Source of the DNA: Syntrophobacterales bacterium
GTDB lineage: Bacteria > Desulfobacterota > Syntrophobacteria > BM002
Reading direction: 5' to 3'
DNA length: 10,207 nt
Assembly: GCA_030601545.1 (NCBI GenBank)
Contig: JAUVTM010000051.1
Coordinates: forward strand, 1-10,207
Part shown: in pieces, positions 1 through 7,106 of the stretch
Position numbering within the stretch: position 1 is the stretch's first letter
Layout of the letters: every line of letters starts with the position of its first letter
Translations under genes and position numbers: made by a program
The notes under the pieces: generated by a model
The model's database searches: none
Told to the model about the DNA's origin: nothing
What the model saw: the letters and a program-made list of their open reading frames with translations, nothing else

Positions 1-1
1 A

Positions 2-1183
2 TCAGCGCAGAACGCGGCGCATACCACGGATGGCCTGTCGGGTCCGTTCTTCATTCTCCACCAGAGCGAAACGCACGTAATCATCGCCATATTCACCAAA
101 ACCTCGCCCTGGAGCGACGGCTACTTCGGCCTCACGTATCAAGAACTTGGCAAACTCCACTGAGCCCATGTCTATATACTGCTCTGGTATCCTCGACCAG
201 ACAAACATGGTGCCTTTGGGCTTGTCAGTGGGCCAGCCAACTCGATTCAATCCATCCACCAGAACGTCACGTCGAGAGCGGTAGGTATCGACGATTTCCT
301 TGACGCAGGATTGATCGGAATTGAGTGCGATAATTGAAGCAATCTGGATGGGCTGAAAGATACCATAATCGAGATAGCTCTTGATCCGGGTGAGCGCTGA
401 AATGATTTCAACGTTTCCAACACAGAAACCAACCCTCCATCCCGGCATGGAATAGCTTTTTGATAAGGAAAAAAACTCGACACCGATATCTTTAGCCCCT
501 TCTACCTGGAGAAAGCTGGGAGCCATTTCCTGGTCGAATACCAAATCGGCATAAGCCAGATCATGCACCACAATGATTTCATGTTCCCTGGCGAAGTCAC
601 AAATTTTCTGAAAGAAGTCCAGGTCAACAACCTCGGTGGTGGGGTTGTGAGGAAACGAGATTATTAACATCTTGGGCTGAGGCCAGGTCTGTTTGAAAGC
701 CACCTGGAGATCTTCAAAAAAGTCCCGATCTCTTTCGATGGGAATACTGCGCAAATCCCCCCCGGCTATGATCACCGAGTAAGGATGAATGGGATACGTT
801 GGATTTGGGGCGAATACCACGTCGCCTGGGCTGATCAGCGAGAGTATCAGGTGCGACAACCCCTCTTTGGCCCCGATAGTCACAACGGCCTCTGTTTCCG
901 GATCGATATCCACATCATACCGGCGTCCGTACCAGCTGGCTATAGCCTCCCTCAGTTTGGTAATCCCTCGAGAAGCTGAGTAACGGTGGTTGTGAGGTTT
1001 CTGTGAGGCCTCTAACAATTTGTCTACAATGTGCTGCGGGGTCGGCAGATCAGGATTTCCCATACCCAGATCAACTATGTCTTTACCCTCTCGCCTGAGA
1101 CTCATTTTCAGTTCATTGACTTGGGCAAAGACATAAGGAGGCAGGCGGCGCATTCGGCTGAATTTTATCAGTGGTTCATTCAT
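2..1183 (-). CDS. alaC: AlaC-type PLP-dependent aminotransferase (alanine/LL-DAP aminotransferase family)
   Basis: This is a complete 393-aa fold-type I aminotransferase, predicted to be cytosolic. AlaC-type enzymes move an amino group between alanine and 2-oxoglutarate; close relatives act on LL-diaminopimelate or other amino acids. Visible motifs are the cofactor-binding GAKEG (104-108), FPHNPTT with N180, D208 and Y211 in the HDLAYADL segment, the PLP lysine K242 in SLSKSYSMPGWRVGF, and the carboxylate-binding R371 in VRFALVE. The length fits the family (E. coli AlaC is about 412 aa). The ATG is preceded by a good Shine-Dalgarno (AAAGGTG) and by its own promoter. The stop codon lies at the window edge, so genes downstream on the minus strand are unseen. 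The family is secure; the exact substrate is not, since AlaC and DapL-like enzymes are hard to separate by eye. Confidence 0.92.
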   Translation of the reverse strand: MNEPLIKFSRMRRLPPYVFAQVNELKMSLRREGKDIVDLGMGNPDLPTPQHIVDKLLEASQKPHNHRYSASRGITKLREAIASWYGRRYDVDIDPETEAVVTIGAKEGLSHLILSLISPGDVVFAPNPTYPIHPYSVIIAGGDLRSIPIERDRDFFEDLQVAFKQTWPQPKMLIISFPHNPTTEVVDLDFFQKICDFAREHEIIVVHDLAYADLVFDQEMAPSFLQVEGAKDIGVEFFSLSKSYSMPGWRVGFCVGNVEIISALTRIKSYLDYGIFQPIQIASIIALNSDQSCVKEIVDTYRSRRDVLVDGLNRVGWPTDKPKGTMFVWSRIPEQYIDMGSVEFAKFLIREAEVAVAPGRGFGEYGDDYVRFALVENEERTRQAIRGMRRVLR

Positions 1184-1213
1184 GTCACCTTTCCTATCTA
1201 TTGAGATTTCGTA

Positions 1214-1242
1214 AAAATACAGTAAGCAGGAACCCTTGTCAA
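1214..1242 (-). promoter_or_regulatory. sigma70-type promoter for the aminotransferase gene
   Basis: Read on the minus strand, a consensus -35 TTGACA (1237-1242) and a -10 TATTTT (1214-1219) are separated by exactly 17 nt. The -10 lies about 30 nt upstream of the alaC ATG, leaving a short leader that contains the Shine-Dalgarno. It diverges from the purM promoter at 1269-1297, with the two -35 boxes only about 26 bp apart. Confidence 0.65.
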
Positions 1243-1268
1243 AAAGTTTTTCCCGTAGACGAAAGCGA

Positions 1269-1297
1269 TTGACTCCTGTCTAAACCACTTCTAGAAT
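1269..1297 (+). promoter_or_regulatory. sigma70-type promoter for purM
   Basis: A -35 TTGACT (1269-1274) and a -10 TAGAAT (1292-1297) are separated by 17 nt, each one base from consensus. Transcription from here would give a leader of about 110 nt before the purM ATG at 1415. That leader contains the GC-rich hairpin at 1341-1368. Confidence 0.65.
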
Positions 1298-1340
1298 AAA
1301 CCTTAACGTTGCATACCCACGCCGAGGAAAAAAGCTAGAG

Positions 1341-1368
1341 TGCGTCCGCCTGAGGCGGAGCGCGCGCA
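1341..1368 (+). repeat. GC-rich hairpin in the purM leader
   Basis: TCCGCC (1345-1350), a TGA loop and GGCGGA (1354-1359) form a perfect 6-bp stem. Flanking TGCG (1341-1344) and CGCA (1365-1368) can pair across a small bulge. There is no T-tract after it, so it does not look like an intrinsic terminator. It could be a short dispersed palindromic repeat or a leader structure. No purine-riboswitch core was recognised around it. Confidence 0.5.
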
Positions 1369-1414
1369 GGCTGGGACAGGACGTGTGGGCCTAGATCTCT
1401 CAGAGGGAGTCCAG

Positions 1415-2458
1415 ATGAAACGCACGGATCTGTATAAAGAGGCAGGGGTTGACCTAGATGCTGCCAATGAGTTGGTAGCCAGGATTAGGCCTTTCGTTAA
1501 ATCTACCTTCCACGCCAGTGTTATCACCGATGTGGGAGGATTCAGCAGTCTCTATTCCCTCGGCCAGCTCGACTACAAGCAACCAGTTCTTGTGAGTTCC
1601 ACAGACGGAATAGGTACCAAACTCAAAGTCGCTTTCCTGGCGAGCAGGCACGATACCGTGGGTATCGACCTGGTGGCCATGAGTGTTAACGACATCCTGG
1701 TCCAGGGAGCCAGGCCGCTTTTCTTTTTGGATTATCTGTCCATTGGCCGCATGAACCTCGACCTGGTAACCGATATCATCTCCGGCATAGCCGAAGGTTG
1801 CCGTCAAGCCAAGTGTTCGCTCATCGGCGGAGAAACCGCTGAGATGCCTGATTTTTACGGGGAGAATGAGTACGATCTCGCCGGTTTTGCTGTTGGCATC
1901 GTCGAGAAGGACTCCATTATTGATGGCTCAGAGATCAGTGTCGGCGACCAAATCATCGGACTCGCCTCAAGTGGTCTGCACAGCAACGGCTACTCATTAG
2001 TGCGGCGCATCATTTTTCAGGAGCTCGGTCTCTCGCCGGACGATGTCATTCCCGAATGCGGCTGCAGCGTTGCTGAGGAACTACTGCGGCCCACCCGTAT
2101 TTACACTGAAGCCGTCCAGGTACTCATGCGAGATTTCTCGGTTCCCGGGATGGCACACATTACCGGCGGTGGTTTTTACGACAACCTGCCTCGAATTCTG
2201 CCCTCCGCCTGTCTGGCTCGTCTGCGTAAAGGCAGCTGGGAGGTGCCGAGCATTTTTCCTTTTCTCCAGGAGCAAGGTAAAATCTCCGAGCATGAAATGT
2301 ATAGGGTTTTCAACAATGGGATCGGCTTTACCCTGGTTGTGCCGACCAGGGATTTGGAGGGTGCTCTCGAGCTGCTGCACGGCATGGGTGAAAAGGCCTT
2401 CCACATCGGGACCATACACGGTCGGGAGGAAGATGAACCGGCGGTGGTGATTGAGTGA
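1415..2458 (+). CDS. purM: phosphoribosylformylglycinamidine cyclo-ligase (AIR synthetase)
   Basis: PurM closes the imidazole ring in purine synthesis, converting FGAM to AIR with ATP. The start was set at ATG 1415 because GAGGGAG lies 5-6 nt upstream and the resulting 347-aa length matches the family (E. coli PurM is 345 aa). The in-frame ATG at 1340 would add 25 unconserved residues. Motifs in order: STDGIGTKL (62-70, ATP/nucleotide loop), GIDLVAMSVNDIL (83-95), GGETAEMP (138-145), SSGLHSNGYSL (185-195), LLRPTRIY (223-230) and HITGGGFYDNLPR (248-260). In the conserved GAxPLFFLDY segment, position 100 is Arg where many homologues have Glu; this is probably tolerated. The gene is transcribed alone, with a long repeat-rich gap before rpmB. 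Confidence 0.95.
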   Translation: MKRTDLYKEAGVDLDAANELVARIRPFVKSTFHASVITDVGGFSSLYSLGQLDYKQPVLVSSTDGIGTKLKVAFLASRHDTVGIDLVAMSVNDILVQGARPLFFLDYLSIGRMNLDLVTDIISGIAEGCRQAKCSLIGGETAEMPDFYGENEYDLAGFAVGIVEKDSIIDGSEISVGDQIIGLASSGLHSNGYSLVRRIIFQELGLSPDDVIPECGCSVAEELLRPTRIYTEAVQVLMRDFSVPGMAHITGGGFYDNLPRILPSACLARLRKGSWEVPSIFPFLQEQGKISEHEMYRVFNNGIGFTLVVPTRDLEGALELLHGMGEKAFHIGTIHGREEDEPAVVIE

Positions 2459-2466
2459 TTGAGGCA

Positions 2467-2508
2467 GGCATAGGGCAGAGGTCAGAGGTCAGAGATCAGA
2501 AGTCAGAG
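2467..2508 (+). repeat. phase-locked heptanucleotide array, consensus GTCAGAG
   Basis: Six consecutive 7-nt units run without a register break: GGCATAG, GGCAGAG, then GTCAGAG twice, ATCAGAA and GTCAGAG. The array begins 8 nt after the purM stop and is followed by a run of seven T (2509-2515). A related degenerate copy in the opposite orientation lies near 7106-7156. It resembles, in design only, the heptanucleotide STRR arrays known from cyanobacterial intergenic DNA. Confidence 0.75.
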
Positions 2509-2515
2509 TTTTTTT

Positions 2516-2541
2516 GTGGGAGCGGCTTTCAGCCGCGATCT
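2516..2541 (+). repeat. REP-like palindromic element
   Basis: The sequence GTGGGAGCGGCT-TTC-AGCCGCGAT has a perfect 6-bp GC-rich stem (2522-2527 with 2531-2536) and a 3-nt loop. Its GxAGGAGCGG...CCGCGA-like layout is reminiscent of REP elements of proteobacterial intergenic DNA. No T-tract follows the stem on either strand, so a terminator role for purM is unlikely. Only one copy is visible here, so its repetitive nature rests on family resemblance. Confidence 0.5.
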
Positions 2542-2550
2542 TGCGATTTC

Positions 2551-2606
2551 AACGATTTAACTATTTGACTAATCAACTAATTTTCTAATTCTCTAATAGA
2601 CAAATG
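2551..2606 (+). repeat. phase-locked octanucleotide array, consensus NNCTAATT
   Basis: Seven 8-nt units follow one another in perfect register. The core four are GACTAATC, AACTAATT, TTCTAATT and CTCTAATA, flanked by more diverged units. Two GACTACT heptamers follow at 2606-2619. The same octamer family recurs at 7067-7106 in the same orientation and at 6917-6988 in the opposite one. No gene is apparent in the purM-rpmB gap (2459-2796). Confidence 0.75.
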
Positions 2607-2664
2607 ACTACTGACTACTGCATGTGGGATGTGCCAATCCAATGTAAAGAATTTGCTTTTTTCC

Positions 2665-2692
2665 TTGTCAAATAAGACTTTATGTGTTAAAT
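2665..2692 (+). promoter_or_regulatory. candidate promoter for rpmB
   Basis: TTGTCA (2665-2670) is followed after 16 nt by TTAAAT (2687-2692), about 105 nt before the rpmB ATG. The match is moderate (5/6 and 4/6). The leader between it and the gene also contains a small hairpin, TCCCA-TTCTT-TGGGA, near 2722-2736. It is the best candidate in the gap because the repeat arrays upstream make read-through from purM uncertain. Confidence 0.35.
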
Positions 2693-2796
2693 AGCTCGAC
2701 TGCTGGAAAATGAGACAATCTTCCCATTCTTTGGGATGGAAAATAGAGAGCGAACACGAATTGTAGACTGATCGTTCTAATTGGAGGTAGGAACTA

Positions 2797-3033
2797 ATGG
2801 CCAAAGTTTGCCAGATATGCGGTAAGCGTCCTCAAACGGGCCACAATGTCAGCCACGCCAACAACAAAACAAAAAGAAGGTGGTATCCCAACCTGCAACG
2901 TGTACGCACCGTACAGGATGGCGCTGTTCGGTACATGCGGATATGTACCCGTTGCTTGCGTTCAGGACGCGTACTCAAACCTGCAAAAAAGCAAATTCAG
3001 GAATTAGACCGAGTAGGATTTCCAATTTCCTAA
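2797..3033 (+). CDS. rpmB: 50S ribosomal protein L28, zinc-binding (C+) form
   Basis: This 78-aa protein of the large ribosomal subunit opens with MAKVCQICGKRPQTGHNVSHA, the signature N-terminus of L28. It continues through NKTKRRWYPNLQ (23-34) and ends in the basic RSGRVLKPAKK segment. Cysteine pairs C5/C8 and C50/C53 form an intact zinc knuckle, so this is the C+ (zinc-using) version and not the zinc-free paralogue some bacteria induce under zinc starvation. GGAGG at 2783-2787 lies 9 nt before the ATG. No rpmG or other ribosomal gene is next to it; it stands alone between two repeat-filled gaps and converges on relA. Confidence 0.96.
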   Translation: MAKVCQICGKRPQTGHNVSHANNKTKRRWYPNLQRVRTVQDGAVRYMRICTRCLRSGRVLKPAKKQIQELDRVGFPIS

Positions 3034-3046
3034 ATTAGCTTGAAAT

Positions 3047-3159
3047 TTCTTAATGTCTTAATCCCTTAATTCCGCAAGCCCTCAATCTTTCAATCCGCAA
3101 TCCTTAATCTTTCAATCTACAATCTCAAATCTGCAATCTGCAATCTACAATCCCTCAAT
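3047..3159 (+). repeat. 15-unit tandem 7/8-nt array, consensus CTNCAAT
   Basis: The rpmB-relA convergent gap is almost entirely a degenerate tandem array. It starts as octamers (TTCTTAAT, GTCTTAAT, CCCTTAAT) and shifts to heptamers dominated by CTGCAAT and CTACAAT. Every unit ends in AAT or a close variant. No intrinsic terminator hairpin is visible for either converging gene, which is unusual for a 134-bp convergent gap. Confidence 0.75.
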
Positions 3160-3167
3160 CTCCTCCC

Positions 3168-5324
3168 TTACTCCACATCCAGGACAGAAGAGCGCTGCAC
3201 ATCAATCACGTTTTTTATCTTGCGCACTGCCGCCATCGCACTCTGCAAATGGGTGATATCCCGCACTTCCACCACAAACTTGCATTCAGCGCGGTTGTCA
3301 ACCCGGGTTCGAACATTGGCCAGTAAGATATTGATGTCGTGATTACTCAGAGTGCCGCTGATGGCAGCCAGCATGCCCTTGACGTTGGCACAAATCACGA
3401 CCAATCCCACAGGATGGAGCTCTTCCGCTTCATGGTCCCAATCCACCTCGATGCGCCGCTCAAAACCACTACTCAGTAAACTCGCACACTCCTCCCGATG
3501 CACCGAGACTCCCCTACCCCGGGTGATGTATCCGGCAATCTGATCACCAGGCAAAGGATTGCAGCACTTGGCAAAACGCACCATGATGTCATCTAAACCC
3601 TTCACCAGCACCCCACCGGGTTGTCTCGGTTTATCTCTGCGCTCTACCCTTGCAACAAGAGCCTCGTCTGGTTTCTCCTCAGGCTCCAACAAGCTTGTGA
3701 GTTTGCCGATGGCTTGCAAGGCGGATATCTTGCCGTAGCCTATACTGGCGAGAAGATCGTCCACTTTCTGCAGAGAGAACGCCTTGGTCACCTGGAGAAG
3801 TTCGTCGGAATGGAGATACTTGGCGAAGTTGAGACCGTGCTTACGGTATTCACGCTCACAAATTTCGCGGCCGAGAACAATGCTCCGCTCACGCTCCTCG
3901 GTCTTGATCCAGTGACGAATTCGTGTTCGAGCCCGCGAAGTCTTTACGGTCTTCAGCCAATCCTTACTGGGCACGTGTTTGGCCGAGGTAATGATCTCGA
4001 TGATGTCGCCATTGCGTAGCTCGTATTTGAGTGGCACCAACTTGCCGTTCACCTTCGCCCCGGTGCAATGATGACCTACTTCGGTATGGATGCTGTAAGC
4101 AAAATCTATCGGCGTAGAACCTCGGGGAAAGGGTTTTACGTCCCCATTTGGGGTAAAAACGTAGACATCGTCCGGGAATAGATCTACCCGAACTGTCTCA
4201 AGAAATTCCCGTGGATCCTGAAGGTCTTGTTGCCATTCCAGCAACTGACGAAGCCAGGCGAAACGCTTGCTGTCACTTTCTGGAACACTTTTCCCTTCCT
4301 TGTACACCCAGTGTGCCGCAATGCCTTCATTGGCAATGCGATGCATGTTCTCGGTCCGAATCTGAATTTCAACCCGCTCACCATAAGGACCAATCACTGT
4401 GGTATGAAGGGATTGGTACATGTTTGCCTTGGGCATCCCTATGTAATCTTTGAAGCGGCCAGGAATTGGCTTCCAAAGCGAGTGAACCACACCCAGGGCC
4501 TCATAACACTCGCGAATGGTTTCCAGGATGATGCGAAACGCTATGATGTCATAAATGTGCTCCAGATCCAGGTTCTGGGTGACCATCTTCTTGTTTATGC
4601 TGAAGATGTTCTTGGGACGGCCGTTAACTTTCCCCTTCAACCCGAAATCCGCCAGCTTTTCCTGGATGATACCCTTGACTTCCTTGATGTAACGCTCGCG
4701 CTCCTCCTCATTTCTTTTCAGGCCACCAACAACCTCTTCATACATATCCGGATCAAGATAGGAAAAGGCAAGGTCTTGCAACTCGGTCCTGATCCAGTCA
4801 ATACCGAGCCTCCCAGCTAGTGGCGCGTAGATGTCCAAAGTCTCCTTGGCGATGAGCCGCTGTTTTTCCGTGGCGTGAAAATCGAGGGTGCGCATGTTGT
4901 GAAGCCTGTCGGCGAGTTTAATAAGGATCACCCGGATGTCACTGGCCATCGCCAGGATCATCTTGCGCATGTTCTCAGCCTGGTGCTCTTCGAAACTGCC
5001 AAACTCGAATCTGCCGATTTTGGTTACGCCGTCAACTATTTGGCTAACTTCATCCCCGAATAGCCTATTAAGGTCACCCAGATTGGTTTCGGTGTCTTCG
5101 AGGGTGTCGTGAAGCAGAGCAGATGCGATGCTGAAGACGTCCAGTTTCATCTTTGCCAAAATGCCGGCCACTTCCAGAGGATGCATAAGGTAGGGCTCAC
5201 CGGAAAGGCGCACCTGTCCCGCATGAGCTTTAGCTGAATAAACGTATGCTTTTTCAATGAGACTTACATCTGCTTCTGGATGGTAGGCAAGAACCTGATC
5301 GACGATATCGTTGAGACGAATCAT
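3168..5324 (-). CDS. relA: bifunctional (p)ppGpp synthetase/hydrolase, long RelA/SpoT homologue
   Basis: This 718-aa stringent-response enzyme makes and degrades (p)ppGpp. Its layout is a full long RSH: an HD hydrolase domain (about 20-175) with the intact catalytic H72-D73 and E76-D77; a synthetase domain (about 230-345) with GRPKNIFSINKKM (235-247) and NMYQSLHT (301-308); a TGS domain (about 385-447); a helical/CC region with CCNPLPGD (587-594); and a C-terminal ACT domain (about 640-715). R290-F-K-D293 is the RxKD motif of bifunctional Rel/SpoT enzymes, as opposed to the ExDD of hydrolase-dead gamma-proteobacterial RelA. Both activities are therefore predicted. The ATG start agrees with the family N-terminus, but no Shine-Dalgarno precedes it. 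It lies 111 bp downstream of proS on the same strand and may be co-transcribed with it. Confidence 0.95.
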   Translation of the reverse strand: MIRLNDIVDQVLAYHPEADVSLIEKAYVYSAKAHAGQVRLSGEPYLMHPLEVAGILAKMKLDVFSIASALLHDTLEDTETNLGDLNRLFGDEVSQIVDGVTKIGRFEFGSFEEHQAENMRKMILAMASDIRVILIKLADRLHNMRTLDFHATEKQRLIAKETLDIYAPLAGRLGIDWIRTELQDLAFSYLDPDMYEEVVGGLKRNEEERERYIKEVKGIIQEKLADFGLKGKVNGRPKNIFSINKKMVTQNLDLEHIYDIIAFRIILETIRECYEALGVVHSLWKPIPGRFKDYIGMPKANMYQSLHTTVIGPYGERVEIQIRTENMHRIANEGIAAHWVYKEGKSVPESDSKRFAWLRQLLEWQQDLQDPREFLETVRVDLFPDDVYVFTPNGDVKPFPRGSTPIDFAYSIHTEVGHHCTGAKVNGKLVPLKYELRNGDIIEIITSAKHVPSKDWLKTVKTSRARTRIRHWIKTEERERSIVLGREICEREYRKHGLNFAKYLHSDELLQVTKAFSLQKVDDLLASIGYGKISALQAIGKLTSLLEPEEKPDEALVARVERRDKPRQPGGVLVKGLDDIMVRFAKCCNPLPGDQIAGYITRGRGVSVHREECASLLSSGFERRIEVDWDHEAEELHPVGLVVICANVKGMLAAISGTLSNHDINILLANVRTRVDNRAECKFVVEVRDITHLQSAMAAVRKIKNVIDVQRSSVLDVE

Positions 5325-5341
5325 AACAATTTTACGATTTG

Positions 5342-5420
5342 GTTATTTGTTGTCCGTTATCTGTTATTCGTCAAAAACTTTTGGATCGCCTCTTTACCCT
5401 AATAACGAATAACCATTAAC
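5342..5420. repeat. heptamer arrays (GTTATTC) in head-to-head arrangement between proS and relA
   Basis: On the plus strand, 5342-5376 holds five in-register heptamers based on GTTATTC or GTTATTT. On the minus strand, 5400-5420 holds three more (GTTAATG, GTTATTC, GTTATTA). The two arms are therefore inverted copies flanking about 24 nt and can pair partly if transcribed. They sit just upstream of relA, where a ribosome-binding site would be expected but is not seen. Confidence 0.65.
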
Positions 5421-5435
5421 GGAATGCGCTTTGCG

Positions 5436-6866
5436 CTAATACGCTTTAGCGAAGTATATCCGTTCTGCAGAAGGCTTGCCACAGCGCACGCAAACCCCGT
5501 CCTCATTCTCGGACTCTATGGGAATGCAGCGAATGGTCGCCATGGTCTCCTGCTTAACCTGGTCTTCACATTCGGGGTCACCACACCAATGGGCGTGGAG
5601 AAATCCTCCTTGCTCAGCCACGACTTCTTTAAAGGTCTGGTAATCGTCAACCCGCATGGTGTTTTCTTGGCGAAATTGGAGCGCCCGCTGGAAGAGTGAA
5701 GTTTGAATCTCATCCAGTAACTCTCTTATCTTTTCCTTCACACCATCCTTAGCCAGGTTCACCTTTTCCCGGGTATCCCGACGGACAACCACCACCTCTC
5801 CTCGTTGGAGATCCCTCGGGCCCACTTCAACCCGAATGGGAACTCCGACACGTTCCCATTCGTTGAATTTCCACCCGGGAGTGTATTCCTCCCTGGCGTC
5901 TACTCGATGAGTTATATCTCCATCCAGAGAGGCCGCAATTTGGTCAATGAACTCCAGGATCTCCCCGTGCCCCTCTTTGCCCTTGAATATGGGAACAAAG
6001 ACCACCGACAGCGGTGCCATTTTGGGAGGTAAAACCAGACCTTGATCATCGCCATGTGTCATGATGAGGGCACCGATCATCCGGGTGCTCATCCCCCAAC
6101 TAGTGGCATAGACCAACTGCTGTTCCCCATTCTGATCCTGGAAGGTGACATCGAAAGCCCTGGCAAAGTTCTGTCCAAGATTATGCGAGGTTCCTGCCTG
6201 CAAAGCCTTGCCGTCCTGCATGAGTGCTTCAATTGTGTAGGTATGCAGGGCTCCGGCAAACTTCTCCCGCTCGCTCTTTCGGCCGGGAATAACTGGAATT
6301 GCAGCGTACTCTTGGGCAAAGGTCTGGTAAACATTGAGCATCTGCAAAGTCTCCTCTTCGGCCTCTTCTGCGGTGGCATGGGCCGTGTGCCCTTCCTGCC
6401 AGAGAAATTCCGTCGTGCGCAGGAACAGTCTGGTGCGCATCTCCCAACGAAGGACATTGCACCACTGGTTGATCAGCAAAGGCAAATCCCGGTAGGACAT
6501 AATCCATTTCTTGAACATGGCCCAAATGATCGTCTCTGAAGTTGGCCGTATTACAAGTGGCTCCTCCAGTTTCTTGCCGCCACCGTGGGTTACCACCGCA
6601 CACTCGGGCGCAAATCCTTCCACGTGTTCAGCCTCTTTCTCCAGAAAGCTCTCCGGAATCAGAAGCGGGAAGTAGGCGTTCTCATGGCCTGTTTCCTTGA
6701 ACATCACGTCGAGGTAAGACTGCATTTTCTCCCAGAGGGCATAGCCATTGGGACGAATTACCATGCACCCCTTCACCGGTGAATAATCTGCCAATCGTGC
6801 TCCAAAGATCACATCCGTATACCACCGGGAAAAATCTTCACTCCGCTTGGTAATGCCTTTTTTCAT
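5436..6866 (-). CDS. proS: prolyl-tRNA synthetase, archaeal/eukaryote type
   Basis: This class II aminoacyl-tRNA synthetase charges tRNA-Pro with proline. The 476-aa length, the absence of the ~180-residue editing insertion of the usual long bacterial ProS, and the C-terminal zinc-like domain identify the short archaeal/eukaryote type. Visible: RPTSETIIWAMFKKW (107-121), class II motif 2 region with R150-TTEFLWQEGHTAH (150-163), QAGTSHNLGQNFA (223-235), motif 3 region GMSTRMIGALIMTHGDDQG (258-276), the anticodon-binding domain (about 286-385), likely zinc ligands C428/C433 and C459/C462, and the conserved C-terminal tyrosine Y476. GGAGG (6879-6883) lies 12 nt upstream of the ATG, a slightly long spacing. 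It precedes relA on the same strand. Confidence 0.95.
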   Translation of the reverse strand: MKKGITKRSEDFSRWYTDVIFGARLADYSPVKGCMVIRPNGYALWEKMQSYLDVMFKETGHENAYFPLLIPESFLEKEAEHVEGFAPECAVVTHGGGKKLEEPLVIRPTSETIIWAMFKKWIMSYRDLPLLINQWCNVLRWEMRTRLFLRTTEFLWQEGHTAHATAEEAEEETLQMLNVYQTFAQEYAAIPVIPGRKSEREKFAGALHTYTIEALMQDGKALQAGTSHNLGQNFARAFDVTFQDQNGEQQLVYATSWGMSTRMIGALIMTHGDDQGLVLPPKMAPLSVVFVPIFKGKEGHGEILEFIDQIAASLDGDITHRVDAREEYTPGWKFNEWERVGVPIRVEVGPRDLQRGEVVVVRRDTREKVNLAKDGVKEKIRELLDEIQTSLFQRALQFRQENTMRVDDYQTFKEVVAEQGGFLHAHWCGDPECEDQVKQETMATIRCIPIESENEDGVCVRCGKPSAERIYFAKAY

Positions 6867-6916
6867 TGGTGCTATCTTCCTCCGTCAGTCTCCCACTTGC
6901 AATCCGCATCGCGTCA

Positions 6917-6988
6917 ATTAGTCAAATAGTTGATTAGTCGATTAGGGAATTAGAGAATTAGTCGATTAGAAAATTAGTCAAACAGATG
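6917..6988 (+). repeat. nine-unit octanucleotide array, consensus ATTAGTCG
   Basis: Nine successive 8-nt units run in perfect register. Most begin ATTAG (ATTAGTCA, ATTAGTCG twice, ATTAGGGA, ATTAGAGA, ATTAGAAA), with one diverged unit inside (AATAGTTG) and one at the end. The reverse complement is the CTAAT family seen at 2551-2606 and 7067-7106. It lies directly upstream of proS, about 50 bp from the start codon, and contains promoter-like TTGACT and TAAT strings on the minus strand that cannot be assigned with confidence. Confidence 0.8.
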
Positions 6989-6992
6989 AATT

Positions 6993-7064
6993 TTTTACCG
7001 TTTACCGCTTCCTGCTCGCTGCTTACCGCCTGCCCTGAGCCTGTCGAAGGGTTTACCATTTACT
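6993..7064 (+). repeat. heptamer array (GTTTACC/GCTTACC) interrupted by a CCTGAGCCTGTCGAAGG element
   Basis: Six in-register heptamers (TTTTACC, GTTTACC, GCTTCCT, GCTCGCT, GCTTACC, GCCTGCC) occupy 6993-7034. Two more, GTTTACC and ATTTACT, follow at 7051-7064. Between them lies CCCTGAGCCTGTCGAAGGG (7033-7051). Its reverse complement contains TTCGACAGGCTCAGG, a short palindrome-like string I recognise as dispersed in intergenic DNA of many bacteria. It looks inserted into, or embedded within, the heptamer array. Confidence 0.6.
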
Positions 7065-7066
7065 TA

Positions 7067-7106
7067 AACTAATTATCTAATTCTCTAATTTTCTAATTAA
7101 CCAACC
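7067..7106 (+). repeat. octanucleotide array, consensus NNCTAATT (second copy)
   Basis: AACTAATT, ATCTAATT, CTCTAATT and TTCTAATT follow in perfect 8-nt register, with a fifth diverged unit. The first three match the order and sequence of units at 2575-2597 closely, so these are direct repeats about 4.5 kb apart, enclosing rpmB, relA and proS. Confidence 0.75.

Noticed and set aside
1340..1414. Upstream ATG extending purM by 25 residues
   Set aside because: It lies in the GC-rich hairpin, has no Shine-Dalgarno, and adds residues absent from the family; ATG 1415 has GAGGGAG in front of it.
2516..2541. Terminator of purM at the REP-like hairpin
   Set aside because: The run of T precedes the stem and none follows it on either strand.
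2467..3159. CRISPR array
   Set aside because: Units are 7-8 nt, contiguous and without unique spacers; this is tandem repetition, not repeat-spacer structure.
4227..4820. Long plus-strand frame antisense to relA, with similar ones in proS (6042-6539)
   Set aside because: They are fully opposite strongly conserved coding sequence and show no domain or ribosome-binding signal.
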